From NCBI GenBank assembly GCA_900769475.1, contig CAAGGQ010000139.1, positions 1-38,523 of the forward strand: 38,523 nt of DNA, in the 5' to 3' direction. Both the position numbers and the translations under genes were made by a program. The notes beneath the pieces are model-generated. The model made no database searches. It was not told the origin of the DNA and saw nothing but the letters and a program-made list of their open reading frames with translations. This DNA is from Clostridia bacterium (GTDB taxonomy: Bacteria > Bacillota > Clostridia > Oscillospirales > CAG-272). Positions 24,767 to 32,323 of this stretch are shown here, piece after piece. The first letter of the stretch is position 1; the number at the start of each line of letters is the position of its first letter.

Positions 24767-25408
24767 TCATTCTCCTTTGATATAGACCTTATTGTTGTTT
24801 ACCGTGATCCGCCCTTGGCAGAACAGCCGAACGGCCTCGGGAAGGATCTTCCACTCGGCCTCTTCCATAATTCTTCGTTGCAGGGTCTCAGGGGTATCGT
24901 CCTCCTTAACCTCCACCGCCCTTTGCAGGACGATGGGACCGGCGTCACACTCGGGGGTAACGATGTGCACCGTGGCGCCCGAAACCTTAACGCCCTTTTC
25001 CAGCGCGGCCTCGTGAACGTGGAGCCCGTAGAAGCCCTTGCCGCAGAAGGAAGGAATCAATGCGGGATGCACGTTGAGAATGCGGTTGGGGAATCTTTCA
25101 TAGACCTGCTCATCAATGATGGTGAGGAAGCCCGCCAGCACCACCAGGTCGGTGCCCGCCTCCTCCAGCGCATCGGCCAACGCCTTGGAATAGGCGGCGA
25201 TGCTGTCGTATTCCTTGCGGGCAAGCACCAGGGAGTCGATCCCGTGATTCTTCGCCCGCTCCAGCGCGTAAACGCCGGGCTTGGAGGCCAGGACCAGGGT
25301 GATCTTACCGTTGCCAAGCTCTCCACGCTCCTGGGCATCGATCAGGGCCTGCAGGTTGGTGCCGCCCCCCGATACCAGAACCGCGATCTTTGTTATATTC
25401 TCGTTCAT
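24767..25408 (-). CDS. purN: Phosphoribosylglycinamide formyltransferase (folate-dependent)
   Basis: 213 aa. It formylates GAR with 10-formyl-THF. The N-terminal phosphate loop is VLVSGGGTNLQ (10-20), and the catalytic residues are Asn112, His114 (LNVHPALIPSF) and Asp155 (ECDAGP). The start ATG shares one base with the stop of purM (TAATG), so the two are translationally coupled. PurO follows with a 2-nt gap. The formate-dependent alternative PurT is not needed. Confidence 0.97.
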   Translation of the reverse strand: MNENITKIAVLVSGGGTNLQALIDAQERGELGNGKITLVLASKPGVYALERAKNHGIDSLVLARKEYDSIAAYSKALADALEEAGTDLVVLAGFLTIIDEQVYERFPNRILNVHPALIPSFCGKGFYGLHVHEAALEKGVKVSGATVHIVTPECDAGPIVLQRAVEVKEDDTPETLQRRIMEEAEWKILPEAVRLFCQGRITVNNNKVYIKGE

Positions 25409-26457
25409 TAGCAGAATACCACCCCGTCATCGCCCTGAATAATCTCACCGATCACGTAAGCGTCCTCTCCGTTTGCCTTCAGGATCTCCAGCGCGGTGTC
25501 CACCTCGCCGGCAGGAACCACAATGCTCATACCAACGCCCATGTTGTAGGTGTTGTACATATCTCTCTCGGGAACGTTGCCGGTCTTGGCGATGAGATCA
25601 AAGATGGGAAGCACCTTGACCGCCGACTTGGTGATCTTTGCCGTCAGTCCCTTGGGAATCGATCTCGGAATATTCTCATAGAAGCCACCACCGGTGATGT
25701 GGCTGATACCCTTCACGTCCACCTTTTCCAGGAGCGCAAGAATGCTCTTAACGTAGATCTTGGTGGGGGTAAGCAGGGTTTCGGCAATGGTCTTGCCACC
25801 CAGCTCCTCGCGAGCCTCGTAGAGGGCGGGGGGATTATGGTCAATATCAAACACCTTGCGAACCAGGGAGAAGCCATTGGAGTGAACGCCGCTGGAGGCC
25901 AGCGCGATCACCACGTCGCCCTCGGCCATACGGGTGTTATCCAGGATCTTCTTTTTGTCTACAATACCTACGGCAAAGCCGGCCAGGTCGTAGTCCTCCA
26001 CGGGCATCATACCGGGATGCTCCGCGGTCTCGCCGCCGATCAGAGCCGCGCCGGACTGTACACAGCCCTCGGCAACGCCACTGACGATGGAAGCGATCTT
26101 TTCGGGAATATTTTTACCGCAAGCGATGTAGTCCAGGAAGAACAAGGGCTTGGCACCGCAGCAAATAATGTCGTTCACGCACATAGCCACGGCGTCAATG
26201 CCAATGGTGTCGTGCTTGTCCATGAGGATGGCCATTTTGACCTTGGTACCGCAACCGTCGGTACCCGAAACCAATACGGGCTCCTCCATGCCTGCCAGAG
26301 GCAATCCAAAGCAACCGCCAAAGCCTCCAACGTCGTCCAGGCATCCCTCGTTTTTGGTGCGGGCGATGTGTTTTTTCATCAATTCCACCGCTTTATAGCC
26401 GGCGGTAATATCCACACCCGCGGCGGCGTAGCTCTCAGATTTCGAATTGCTGTGCAT
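25408..26457 (-). CDS. purM: Phosphoribosylformylglycinamidine cyclo-ligase (AIR synthetase)
   Basis: 349 aa from the ATG at 26457 (MHSNSKSES). A TTG seven codons upstream overlaps the GGGAG ribosome binding site and is not a likely start. It closes the imidazole ring of FGAM to AIR with ATP. Characteristic segments are YAAAGVDITAGYKAV at the start, GGFGGCFGLP, VSGTDGCGTKVK, and HITGGGFYENIPR in the C-terminal half. It follows purF by 24 nt and overlaps purN by one base. Confidence 0.96.
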   Translation of the reverse strand: MHSNSKSESYAAAGVDITAGYKAVELMKKHIARTKNEGCLDDVGGFGGCFGLPLAGMEEPVLVSGTDGCGTKVKMAILMDKHDTIGIDAVAMCVNDIICCGAKPLFFLDYIACGKNIPEKIASIVSGVAEGCVQSGAALIGGETAEHPGMMPVEDYDLAGFAVGIVDKKKILDNTRMAEGDVVIALASSGVHSNGFSLVRKVFDIDHNPPALYEAREELGGKTIAETLLTPTKIYVKSILALLEKVDVKGISHITGGGFYENIPRSIPKGLTAKITKSAVKVLPIFDLIAKTGNVPERDMYNTYNMGVGMSIVVPAGEVDTALEILKANGEDAYVIGEIIQGDDGVVFC

Positions 26458-26481
26458 GATTTTATATACTCCCTTCAAAAA

Positions 26482-27909
26482 TTATTCTTTTCCGTTCCAG
26501 CAATAGGTGCAAAGCTTGCACGGATCCACTCCAATGGCCTCAAGGATCCCTTCCAAGGATTGGAACTCCAAAGAGGAAAAACCGAATTTTTCACAAATGG
26601 CACGGCGCAGATTCTTTCCGCGCTCGGTGTCCGAGCGACTGTACTCCTCCAGGTATTGGAAGCCCTCTTCCCCCTCCAGCTCCAGGATCACCCGACGAGC
26701 CAGAAGCTCCATATCGCTGTTGGAGCGAGAGAAGTTGAGGTATTTACAGCTGTACATAATGGGGGGACAACCGGAGCGCATATGCACCGCCTTGGCCCCG
26801 TTCTCGTAGAGGAACTCCACGGTCTCCCGCAACTGGGTCCCTCGCACGATGGAATCGTCCATAAACAGCAGATTCTTATCCTCGATGAGATCGTGGATGG
26901 GGATCTGCTTCATTTTTGCCACCTTTTCCCGCTCGGCCTGCCGCTGAGGGGTAAAGCTCCGCGCCCAGGTGGGGGTGTACTTGATGTAGGGGCGGGCAAA
27001 GGGAATGTGGCTCTGATTGGCGTAGCCGATGGCGTGGGGGGTTCCCGAATCGGGCAGTCCGCTTACAAAATCCACGCCCTTGGCACTTCCCACCGTGGCA
27101 TCGTGCCGCGCCATAATGGCACCGTCACGGTTGCGCATGGTCTCTACGTTCATCCCCTCGTAGCTGGACGCAGGATAGCCGTAGTAGGTCCAGAGGAAAG
27201 CGCACATCCGCATCTTCTCTCCCGGAGCCGCCAACTGCTCCACCCCCTTTTCCAGGGAAAGCTCCACGATCTCGCCGGGGCCCAGCTCCTGCTTTACCGT
27301 GTAGCCCAGCTTCTGGCAGGCAAAGGACTCGAAGGACGCGCACCAATCGCCGTCCCGCTCACCGATCTGCACCGGCGTTCTTCCCAACAGATCTCGGGCA
27401 GCAATGAGGTTGCCCCCCTCCTTGAGGATCAGGATCGACGCCGAGCCCTCGATGGACTGCTGCGCAAAGCGAATACCCTCGGCAAAGCTATCCTTTTGGC
27501 TAATGAGCGCCGCCAGAAGCTCCAGCGAGTTGACCCTGCCCCCGGTCATGGCCGAATAATAGCCGCCATGCTCGGTAAAGTACTGATCGATCAGTGTTGC
27601 CGTGTTGTTGATCACTCCTACCATGGCAATGGCAAAGGTGCCCAGCTTGGAGCGGATAAGAAGGGGCTGGGGATCTGCATCACTGATGCATCCTATGGCA
27701 GAGGTGCCCTTCATTTCGTCAAAGATATGCTCAAATTTGGTTCGGAACGGCGAGTTCTGAATGTTGTGGATCTCGCGTTGCAGACCAATGGTAGGATCGT
27801 AGGCCGCCATTCCTCCGCGGAAGGTGCCCAGGTGGGAATGATAGTCGGTCCCAAAAAACGCATCGGAGATGGCGTCCTCCTTGCAAACAGCTCCAAAAAA
27901 GCCTCCCAT
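26482..27909 (-). CDS. purF: Amidophosphoribosyltransferase-like protein lacking the N-terminal Cys nucleophile
   Basis: 475 aa from the ATG at 27909, preceded by TGGAGG. It should make phosphoribosylamine from PRPP. The phosphoribosyltransferase half is intact: VDFVSGLPDSG (279-289), PRPP loop LLFMDDSIVRGTQL (347-360), and TPTWARSF. Candidate [4Fe-4S] ligands are Cys236, Cys388 and the C-terminal Cys464/467/470. The glutaminase half, however, starts MGGFFGAV where working enzymes have Cys as first mature residue (Cys-Gly-x-Phe-Gly). Gly replaces the nucleophile, and no propeptide with a later Cys is visible. It may use free ammonia or a partner. It is the only PurF candidate in an otherwise complete run of genes, so the role is likely but the mechanism is open. 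Confidence 0.85.
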   Translation of the reverse strand: MGGFFGAVCKEDAISDAFFGTDYHSHLGTFRGGMAAYDPTIGLQREIHNIQNSPFRTKFEHIFDEMKGTSAIGCISDADPQPLLIRSKLGTFAIAMVGVINNTATLIDQYFTEHGGYYSAMTGGRVNSLELLAALISQKDSFAEGIRFAQQSIEGSASILILKEGGNLIAARDLLGRTPVQIGERDGDWCASFESFACQKLGYTVKQELGPGEIVELSLEKGVEQLAAPGEKMRMCAFLWTYYGYPASSYEGMNVETMRNRDGAIMARHDATVGSAKGVDFVSGLPDSGTPHAIGYANQSHIPFARPYIKYTPTWARSFTPQRQAEREKVAKMKQIPIHDLIEDKNLLFMDDSIVRGTQLRETVEFLYENGAKAVHMRSGCPPIMYSCKYLNFSRSNSDMELLARRVILELEGEEGFQYLEEYSRSDTERGKNLRRAICEKFGFSSLEFQSLEGILEAIGVDPCKLCTYCWNGKE

Positions 27910-27934
27910 AATACCTCCAGGTAAACGATTGTAC

Positions 27935-27978
27935 ACGCACAAAGGGGCAATCCGAAAATCGGATCACTCCTTTGCGCG
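27935..27978 (-). promoter_or_regulatory. Intercistronic hairpin between purC and purF
   Basis: A long imperfect stem (about 27935-27955 with 27957-27978) pairs GCGCAAAGG and ATCCGA with their complements, including a few G-U pairs. It lies in the 91-nt gap that separates the purC stop from the purF ATG, the largest gap in the operon. No U-tract follows, so full termination is unlikely. Partial attenuation, RNA processing or stability control are possible. Confidence 0.5.
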
Positions 27979-28000
27979 CAGAGTATTCAAAAACACGAAA

Positions 28001-28687
28001 TCAAGCAAAGAAGAGCTCGGACAGGGTCATAGGATCAATGTACTGACCGTCCTTGTATACGCGCATGTTGCCGGAGGCAATCTCGTCGATGAGCATCACC
28101 TTACCGTCGGCGTCGTAGCCAAACTCAAACTTGATGTCGTAGAGCACCAGGCCCTTCTCCTTCAGATCGTCGGCAACGATCTGGGTGATCTTTTGGGTCA
28201 TGAGCTTGATGTCGTCGTACTGCTCGGCTGTCATCACGCCCAGATCCACCAGACCGTCCTTGGTCACCAGAGGATCGCCCTTTTCGTCGTTCTTAAAGGT
28301 AGTCTCCACGTAGGCAGGAAGATCGGCACCCTCCTCAATGTAATCGGAGTACCGACGGTAGAAGCTACCTACCGCCTTGTGACGGCAGATGACCTCCAGA
28401 CCCTTACCAAAGGCCTTGGCGGGAAGCACCTCCATGGTGGTGTTGGCCAGATCGGCGCTAATGTAGTGGGTCTTAATGCCGGCGGCATTGACCTTTTCAA
28501 AGAAATAGATGGACATACGCAGGTTGACGTCACCCACACCGTCGATGGTGAGACCAACGGCGTTTTCGCCGGGATCGAACACACCGTCCTTGCCGGTGCA
28601 ATCGTCCTTAAACTTGAGCAGATAGTTTCCGTTCTCCAGAGCAAATACATCCTTGGTCTTTCCAGTGTAAACAAGAGTCTTATTCAT
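28001..28687 (-). CDS. purC: SAICAR synthetase
   Basis: 228 aa, normal for the short bacterial type. It ligates CAIR and aspartate with ATP. The opening YTGKTKDVF, the LLKFKDDCTGKDG segment, the VICRHKAVGSFYRRY segment and LIDEIASGNMRVY near the C-terminus are typical. The ATG at 28687 has AAGGAG 8 nt upstream. It follows purE by 52 nt. The next enzyme, PurB, is not encoded in this window. Confidence 0.96.
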   Translation of the reverse strand: MNKTLVYTGKTKDVFALENGNYLLKFKDDCTGKDGVFDPGENAVGLTIDGVGDVNLRMSIYFFEKVNAAGIKTHYISADLANTTMEVLPAKAFGKGLEVICRHKAVGSFYRRYSDYIEEGADLPAYVETTFKNDEKGDPLVTKDGLVDLGVMTAEQYDDIKLMTQKITQIVADDLKEKGLVLYDIKFEFGYDADGKVMLIDEIASGNMRVYKDGQYIDPMTLSELFFA

Positions 28688-28739
28688 GATTTATTCTCCT
28701 TAAAAGAAAATGATTTTGAAGATTGGATTCGGTACCGGA

Positions 28740-29237
28740 TCAGCGGGCGGCCAGCTTTGCAGCCAGAGCCTTGTCCTTTTCCAGAACGGAGGCGGCATCG
28801 GCACGGCGCTTGTCATCCAGCTTCTTTGCCAGCTCCTCATCGGAGATGGCAAGCATTTGAATGGACAACAAGGCGGCATTGGCTGCACCGTCAATGGCAA
28901 CCGTGGCTACAGGAATTCCCGTAGGCATTTGTACCGTTGACAGCAATGCGTCAATGCCGTCCAGATATTTGGATTTTACGGGGATGCCAATCACGGGCAG
29001 AGTGGTGTTGGCCGCCAGTGCGCCGGCCAGATGAGCAGCCATGCCGGCCGCAGCAATGATGGCGCCAAAGCCATTCTCCCGAGCAGAGAGAGCAAAATCT
29101 CTTGCTTCTACGGGGGTGCGGTGCGCCGAAAAAACGTGTGCCTCATAGGGCACCCCAAAGCTCTCCAGGGTAGCCATGGCCTTTTCTACCACCGGCAGAT
29201 CGCTGTCACTTCCCATTACGATTCCCACTTTTTTCAT
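28740..29237 (-). CDS. purE: 5-(carboxyamino)imidazole ribonucleotide mutase
   Basis: 165 aa. It makes CAIR, from N5-CAIR in class I or from AIR and CO2 in class II. The motifs VGIVMGSDSDLP (4-15), SAHRTP (37-42) and IAAAGMAAHLAG (61-72) are clear. It is the first gene of the purine operon, directly behind the ZTP riboswitch. The ATG at 29237 has AAAGGAG upstream. No purK is near, so either purK is elsewhere or this enzyme works with CO2, and the motifs visible here do not settle which. The C-terminal 15 residues are Ala/Lys-rich. Confidence 0.95.
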   Translation of the reverse strand: MKKVGIVMGSDSDLPVVEKAMATLESFGVPYEAHVFSAHRTPVEARDFALSARENGFGAIIAAAGMAAHLAGALAANTTLPVIGIPVKSKYLDGIDALLSTVQMPTGIPVATVAIDGAANAALLSIQMLAISDEELAKKLDDKRRADAASVLEKDKALAAKLAAR

Positions 29238-29300
29238 GGTGTTGTATTCTCCTTTGCTTCATTTGTTCCGCCTCCTCTCCGGAGGCACGCCCCGAGGAAA

Positions 29301-29343
29301 ACAGAAAAGGGCACACTTATTCCGGTGAGAAACAAGCGTGCCC
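29301..29343 (-). terminator. Riboswitch-controlled intrinsic terminator of the purine operon
   Basis: On the minus strand GGGCACGCTTGTTTC (about 29329-29343) pairs with GGAATAAGTGTGCCC (about 29309-29323), followed by TTTTCTGTTTT. The 5' arm re-uses the GGGCA at the 3' end of the ZTP aptamer. Ligand binding would therefore sequester it and prevent termination, which makes an ON switch. A second small GC hairpin (29270-29286) lies between the terminator and the purE ribosome binding site. Confidence 0.88.
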
Positions 29344-29430
29344 AGACGGTCGACATAGAGAGATTCTCTCCGAAGAGCGGACCCTCGTTCCCCTGTGGTA
29401 CTCCACATTGCTCCGTCAGTTGCGAGGATC
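29339..29430 (-). promoter_or_regulatory. ZTP (pfl) riboswitch aptamer
   Basis: Read on the minus strand, the 5' half has CCTCG-CAACTGACGGA, a hairpin TGTGG-AGTA-CCACA, GGGGAA and CGAGG closing the first stem. A variable linker with short hairpins follows, and then the conserved 3' block GTCGACCGTCTGGGCA. GACGG and CCGTC can form the expected pseudoknot. These are the hallmarks of the pfl motif that senses ZTP/ZMP (the AICAR phosphates), signals of 10-formyl-THF shortage. Downstream genes purN, the AICAR transformylase, glyA and fhs fit exactly. Confidence 0.93.
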
Positions 29431-29449
29431 CTATTCACATTACTATTAT

Positions 29450-29478
29450 ATCATATCATATCTTGCGAAAAATGTCAA
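29450..29478 (-). promoter_or_regulatory. Promoter of the purine operon
   Basis: TTGACA (29473-29478), a 17-nt spacer and TATGAT (29450-29455), with a perfect but more distant TATAAT five bases further on (29445-29450, 22-nt spacing). Transcription would start about 10-20 nt before the riboswitch. The CCTTGACA and ATGATATGATATAAT segments are shared with the pyr operon promoter. Confidence 0.85.
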
Positions 29479-29554
29479 GGGGAAGCAGTCCCTTTTTTCA
29501 TAGAAAAAGACGGAAATCCCCTCTTCATTTTTTGTAAGAAACGACAAAAGCAAA

Positions 29555-30715
29555 TCACTCCAACTCCAGGGCGACGGCGGCAATGCGCTTGGCCGACTCC
29601 GCCAGAGAGGCAAGATATGCATACTCCTCGGGAGAATGGATGCTTCCGCCTCCGGCACCGATGGAATCCACGCACGGGATCCCCGCGGCGGTCACGTCGG
29701 CGGCGTCCGAGCCACCCTTGCGCTTGGCGGGAGCCAGGGTAGAAAGTCCGTTGGCCGCAAAGATACGGTTGAGCTTTTCCACCAGCTCCAGGTTGCGATC
29801 TACCCGCTCCATGGCCACACGGAAGCTGGAAAGGGTCACCTCTGTGGTACATCCCTGAACGTAAACGGTATCTGCAATCCGTTGCATTTGCTCCTTGACC
29901 CACGCCAACTGCTCCTGGGTGGCAAAGCGCACGTTGGCCTTGAACTCGCAATATCCGGGCACGGTATTGACCACCGTTCCTCCCGCGATCAGACCGCAGT
30001 TGCAGGTGATGCCGTCCTTATCCTTCCAGGTCTCCAGCTCGATGATCTTGTGGGCCGCCTCGGCAATGGCATTGGCACCGCTGGTAGCACAGTTGGAGGA
30101 ATGGGCCTCCACACCGGTGACGGCAAAGGTGAAGGTAGCAATTCCCTTTCGCTGAATGCAGATCTGGGAGCTGGGATAGGAATGTCCCTCCAGGTTCAGG
30201 AAGGCCACCGCGTCCTTGGCCTTCTCACAAATGTAGTTGATGGTGGACTTTTGGCTAAAGGAGCTTCCCACCTCCTCGTCGCTCTGGAGAAGAAGGCGAA
30301 CGGGACGGTCGCAAAATCCACAACGTGCCAGAGCATCCATGGCCAAAAAGCCTGCCACGATGCCCCCCTTGCAGTCGGTCACTCCGGGGCCGTAGAGCTT
30401 TTCCCCGTCCCGGGTCACGGCAGGACTGCCAAAGGAGCCCACGGGATGCACCGTATCCATATGCCCCGAGAGGCATAGGAGGGAGCCCTTGGCCTCGGGA
30501 TTCATGGTGATGCACACCACATTGCCCGACACCGGCTGCTCGAGGATCTCGACCTGCCAGCCCCGCGCTTTGGCACGGTTGGCAAAATATTCCCCCACAG
30601 CATCCACGCCCGCCTTGTACTTGGTCGGGCTTTCGATATTGCAAACCTCCTCCCATACCTTGAGATAGGCATCGTTTAAGGCATCGATCTCGGCAAAAAT
30701 TGTTTCAGCGTTCAT
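29555..30715 (-). CDS. M20-family zinc metallopeptidase (carboxypeptidase G2/ArgE-like)
   Basis: 386 aa. The metal-site segments are LSGHMDTVHP (His85, Asp87), VTDCKGG (bridging Asp114), SDEEVGSSF (general base in Glu147-Glu148), NLEGHSY (Glu176 with His178 nearby) and a C-terminal GSIHSPEEY His. A dimerisation domain sits in the middle (about 185-290). There is no signal peptide. The family removes C-terminal amino acids or acyl groups. Within it this protein resembles glutamate carboxypeptidase-type members, but substrate is not decidable by eye. It is 54 nt downstream of the MATE gene and probably co-transcribed with it. No clear terminator separates it from the pur promoter. Confidence 0.88.
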   Translation of the reverse strand: MNAETIFAEIDALNDAYLKVWEEVCNIESPTKYKAGVDAVGEYFANRAKARGWQVEILEQPVSGNVVCITMNPEAKGSLLCLSGHMDTVHPVGSFGSPAVTRDGEKLYGPGVTDCKGGIVAGFLAMDALARCGFCDRPVRLLLQSDEEVGSSFSQKSTINYICEKAKDAVAFLNLEGHSYPSSQICIQRKGIATFTFAVTGVEAHSSNCATSGANAIAEAAHKIIELETWKDKDGITCNCGLIAGGTVVNTVPGYCEFKANVRFATQEQLAWVKEQMQRIADTVYVQGCTTEVTLSSFRVAMERVDRNLELVEKLNRIFAANGLSTLAPAKRKGGSDAADVTAAGIPCVDSIGAGGGSIHSPEEYAYLASLAESAKRIAAVALELE

Positions 30716-30769
30716 GAGTGATCTCCTTTACATTTCTTTGTTTCATCCGTGGTTCTTTTCTCCGTTTCC

Positions 30770-32146
30770 TTAACGGAGGGCCTTATTCTTCCACTTGCCT
30801 CGCTTGTAGAAAATGGTGGTGAGCACAGCGCCCATGACCCAGGAGCAGAGCAGAGAGATCTGAATACATTCCTTCCGTCCCACGGGCAGAGCCTCGGTGC
30901 GGGTGAGAAAGGAGATTCCGTAGGCCAGAGGCACGCGTAGCAGCACGGTGGTAGCCAGAGAGATCCACATGGGGGTCAAGGTATCGCCGGCCCCCCGCAT
31001 AATGCCCGAAAGACTTTGGGTCACGGCCATGGCAATGTAACCTGCGGCCAGGATCATCATCAGTCGATAGCTCAGATCCACCAGCTCCACGGTATCGGTA
31101 AACACACCCATCAGGTGCTTTCCAAAGAGCAGGATGACACCGGTGATCACCGTAGAGCATCCCACCGCCAACAGAGTTCCCTGCTTGGCGCCCTTGGTCA
31201 CGCGGTCGTAAAGTCCCGCCCCCACGTTCTGCCCCGCGTAGGTGGTCAGAGCAGTGCCAAAGGAGAAGTTGGGCATCATGGCAAAGCCGTCCACGCGCAT
31301 GATCACCACGTTGGCGGCAATGAACTGCTCGCCAAACTGATTGGTCAGGGATTGCACCACGATCATGGCCGAGGAGAAGATGGCCTGGGTCATGCCCGAG
31401 GGAAGCCCCAGACGCACCAGGGTGGAAATGAACTCCTTTCGGGGGCGAAGATAGGTCGCTCCAAAATCAAAGTGCTCCTTCATTCGGGCCAGCTTGATGC
31501 AACAGAGCGCCGCCGACACGAACTGCGCGATAACGGTGGCCAGCGCCACGCCGCCAACGCCCATCTGCACCACGGCAACGAAATAAATGTCCAGACCGAT
31601 GTTGAGTACCGTGGCGATGAGAAGGTAGACCAGGGCAGAGACTGAATCTCCCATGCCCCGCAGAATGTTACTGAGAATGTTGTAGTAGGCCATGCCGGCA
31701 ATGCCCACCAGAGAGATGAAGAGATAATCGAAGCAGCCGTCCAAAATGCTCTCGGGAGTGTTGAGCATGATCAGCACGGGGCGAATGAGGGGCACCGCCA
31801 CCAGAATGAGCACGCCGCAGCAGATGGCAGTGGCGGTGATGCAGTTTCCAATGGTATGGGAAAGGGCCCGTCGGTCCCCGGCTCCAAAGTATTGAGAGAC
31901 CATGATGTTGGCCCCTGCGGAGATGCCGATGAAGAGCACCAGCAGCATATTCAAAAGAGGAGCCGCACTTCCCACCGAGGCCAGGGCGTTATCTCCGATG
32001 TATTTTCCCACCACGATGCTGTCCACGGTGTTGTAGAGCTGCTGAGCGATATTGCCGATCAGCATGGGCACCGTAAACAGAACGATGCTCTTCCAGGGCG
32101 TTCCCACCGTCATATCCGTGGGCGCCAGTAGCCGTTTCAAATTCAT
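30770..32146 (-). CDS. MATE-family multidrug/organic cation antiporter
   Basis: 458 aa from the ATG at 32146 (MNLKRLLAPTDM). An in-frame extension to 32320 runs across the promoter and terminator and is not coding. Twelve hydrophobic segments, a first helix with MLIGNIAQQLYNTVDSIVVGKYIG and the repeated second half (GMTQAIFSSAMIVVQSLTNQFG) are typical of the NorM/DinF-like group. It exports cationic compounds or drugs in exchange for Na+ or H+ across the cell membrane. It has its own promoter and is followed by the M20 peptidase gene. Confidence 0.92.
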   Translation of the reverse strand: MNLKRLLAPTDMTVGTPWKSIVLFTVPMLIGNIAQQLYNTVDSIVVGKYIGDNALASVGSAAPLLNMLLVLFIGISAGANIMVSQYFGAGDRRALSHTIGNCITATAICCGVLILVAVPLIRPVLIMLNTPESILDGCFDYLFISLVGIAGMAYYNILSNILRGMGDSVSALVYLLIATVLNIGLDIYFVAVVQMGVGGVALATVIAQFVSAALCCIKLARMKEHFDFGATYLRPRKEFISTLVRLGLPSGMTQAIFSSAMIVVQSLTNQFGEQFIAANVVIMRVDGFAMMPNFSFGTALTTYAGQNVGAGLYDRVTKGAKQGTLLAVGCSTVITGVILLFGKHLMGVFTDTVELVDLSYRLMMILAAGYIAMAVTQSLSGIMRGAGDTLTPMWISLATTVLLRVPLAYGISFLTRTEALPVGRKECIQISLLCSWVMGAVLTTIFYKRGKWKNKALR

Positions 32147-32189
32147 ATGCGATTGTCGTTTCCTTCCGTTTTTTGTCCTATACCCTATT

Positions 32190-32218
32190 AGTATACCACA
32201 ACTTTTTCCATCTTGCAA
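32190..32218 (-). promoter_or_regulatory. Promoter of the MATE-peptidase unit
   Basis: TTGCAA (32213-32218), a 17-nt spacer and TATACT (32190-32195) on the minus strand, about 44 nt before the MATE start codon. It lies just after the terminator of the upstream gene, so the MATE gene has independent expression. Confidence 0.75.
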
Positions 32219-32267
32219 GCGGTTTGCGCGTCTTCGTGCCCTTTTATTTTTTCGCTCCCCGGAAACG

Positions 32268-32311
32268 TCGAAAAGAGAGAGCCGCACGCCGCAATGGCGG
32301 TGGCTCCCTCT
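32268..32311 (-). terminator. Intrinsic terminator after the UPF0210 gene
   Basis: On the minus strand AGAGGGAGCC (32302-32311) pairs with GGCTCTCTCT (32274-32283) around a GC-rich inner hairpin (CCGCCATTGCGG), followed by TTTT at 32270-32273. It ends the UPF0237-UPF0210 transcript 12 nt beyond the UPF0210 stop. Confidence 0.82.
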
Positions 32312-32323
32312 TGGGATCACAGG

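Noticed and set aside
25390..27924. An 844-codon open frame on the plus strand
   Set aside because: It is antisense to purM and purF, with no recognisable motifs.
27910..27942. Upstream TTG start of purF that would put Cys at position 2
   Set aside because: There is no ribosome binding site at a workable distance, the following residues (VYNRL) do not match the glutaminase start, and the ATG at 27909 has its own TGGAGG.
32147..32320. N-terminal extension of the MATE protein
   Set aside because: It spans the promoter and the upstream gene's terminator, and is Arg-rich with no family match.
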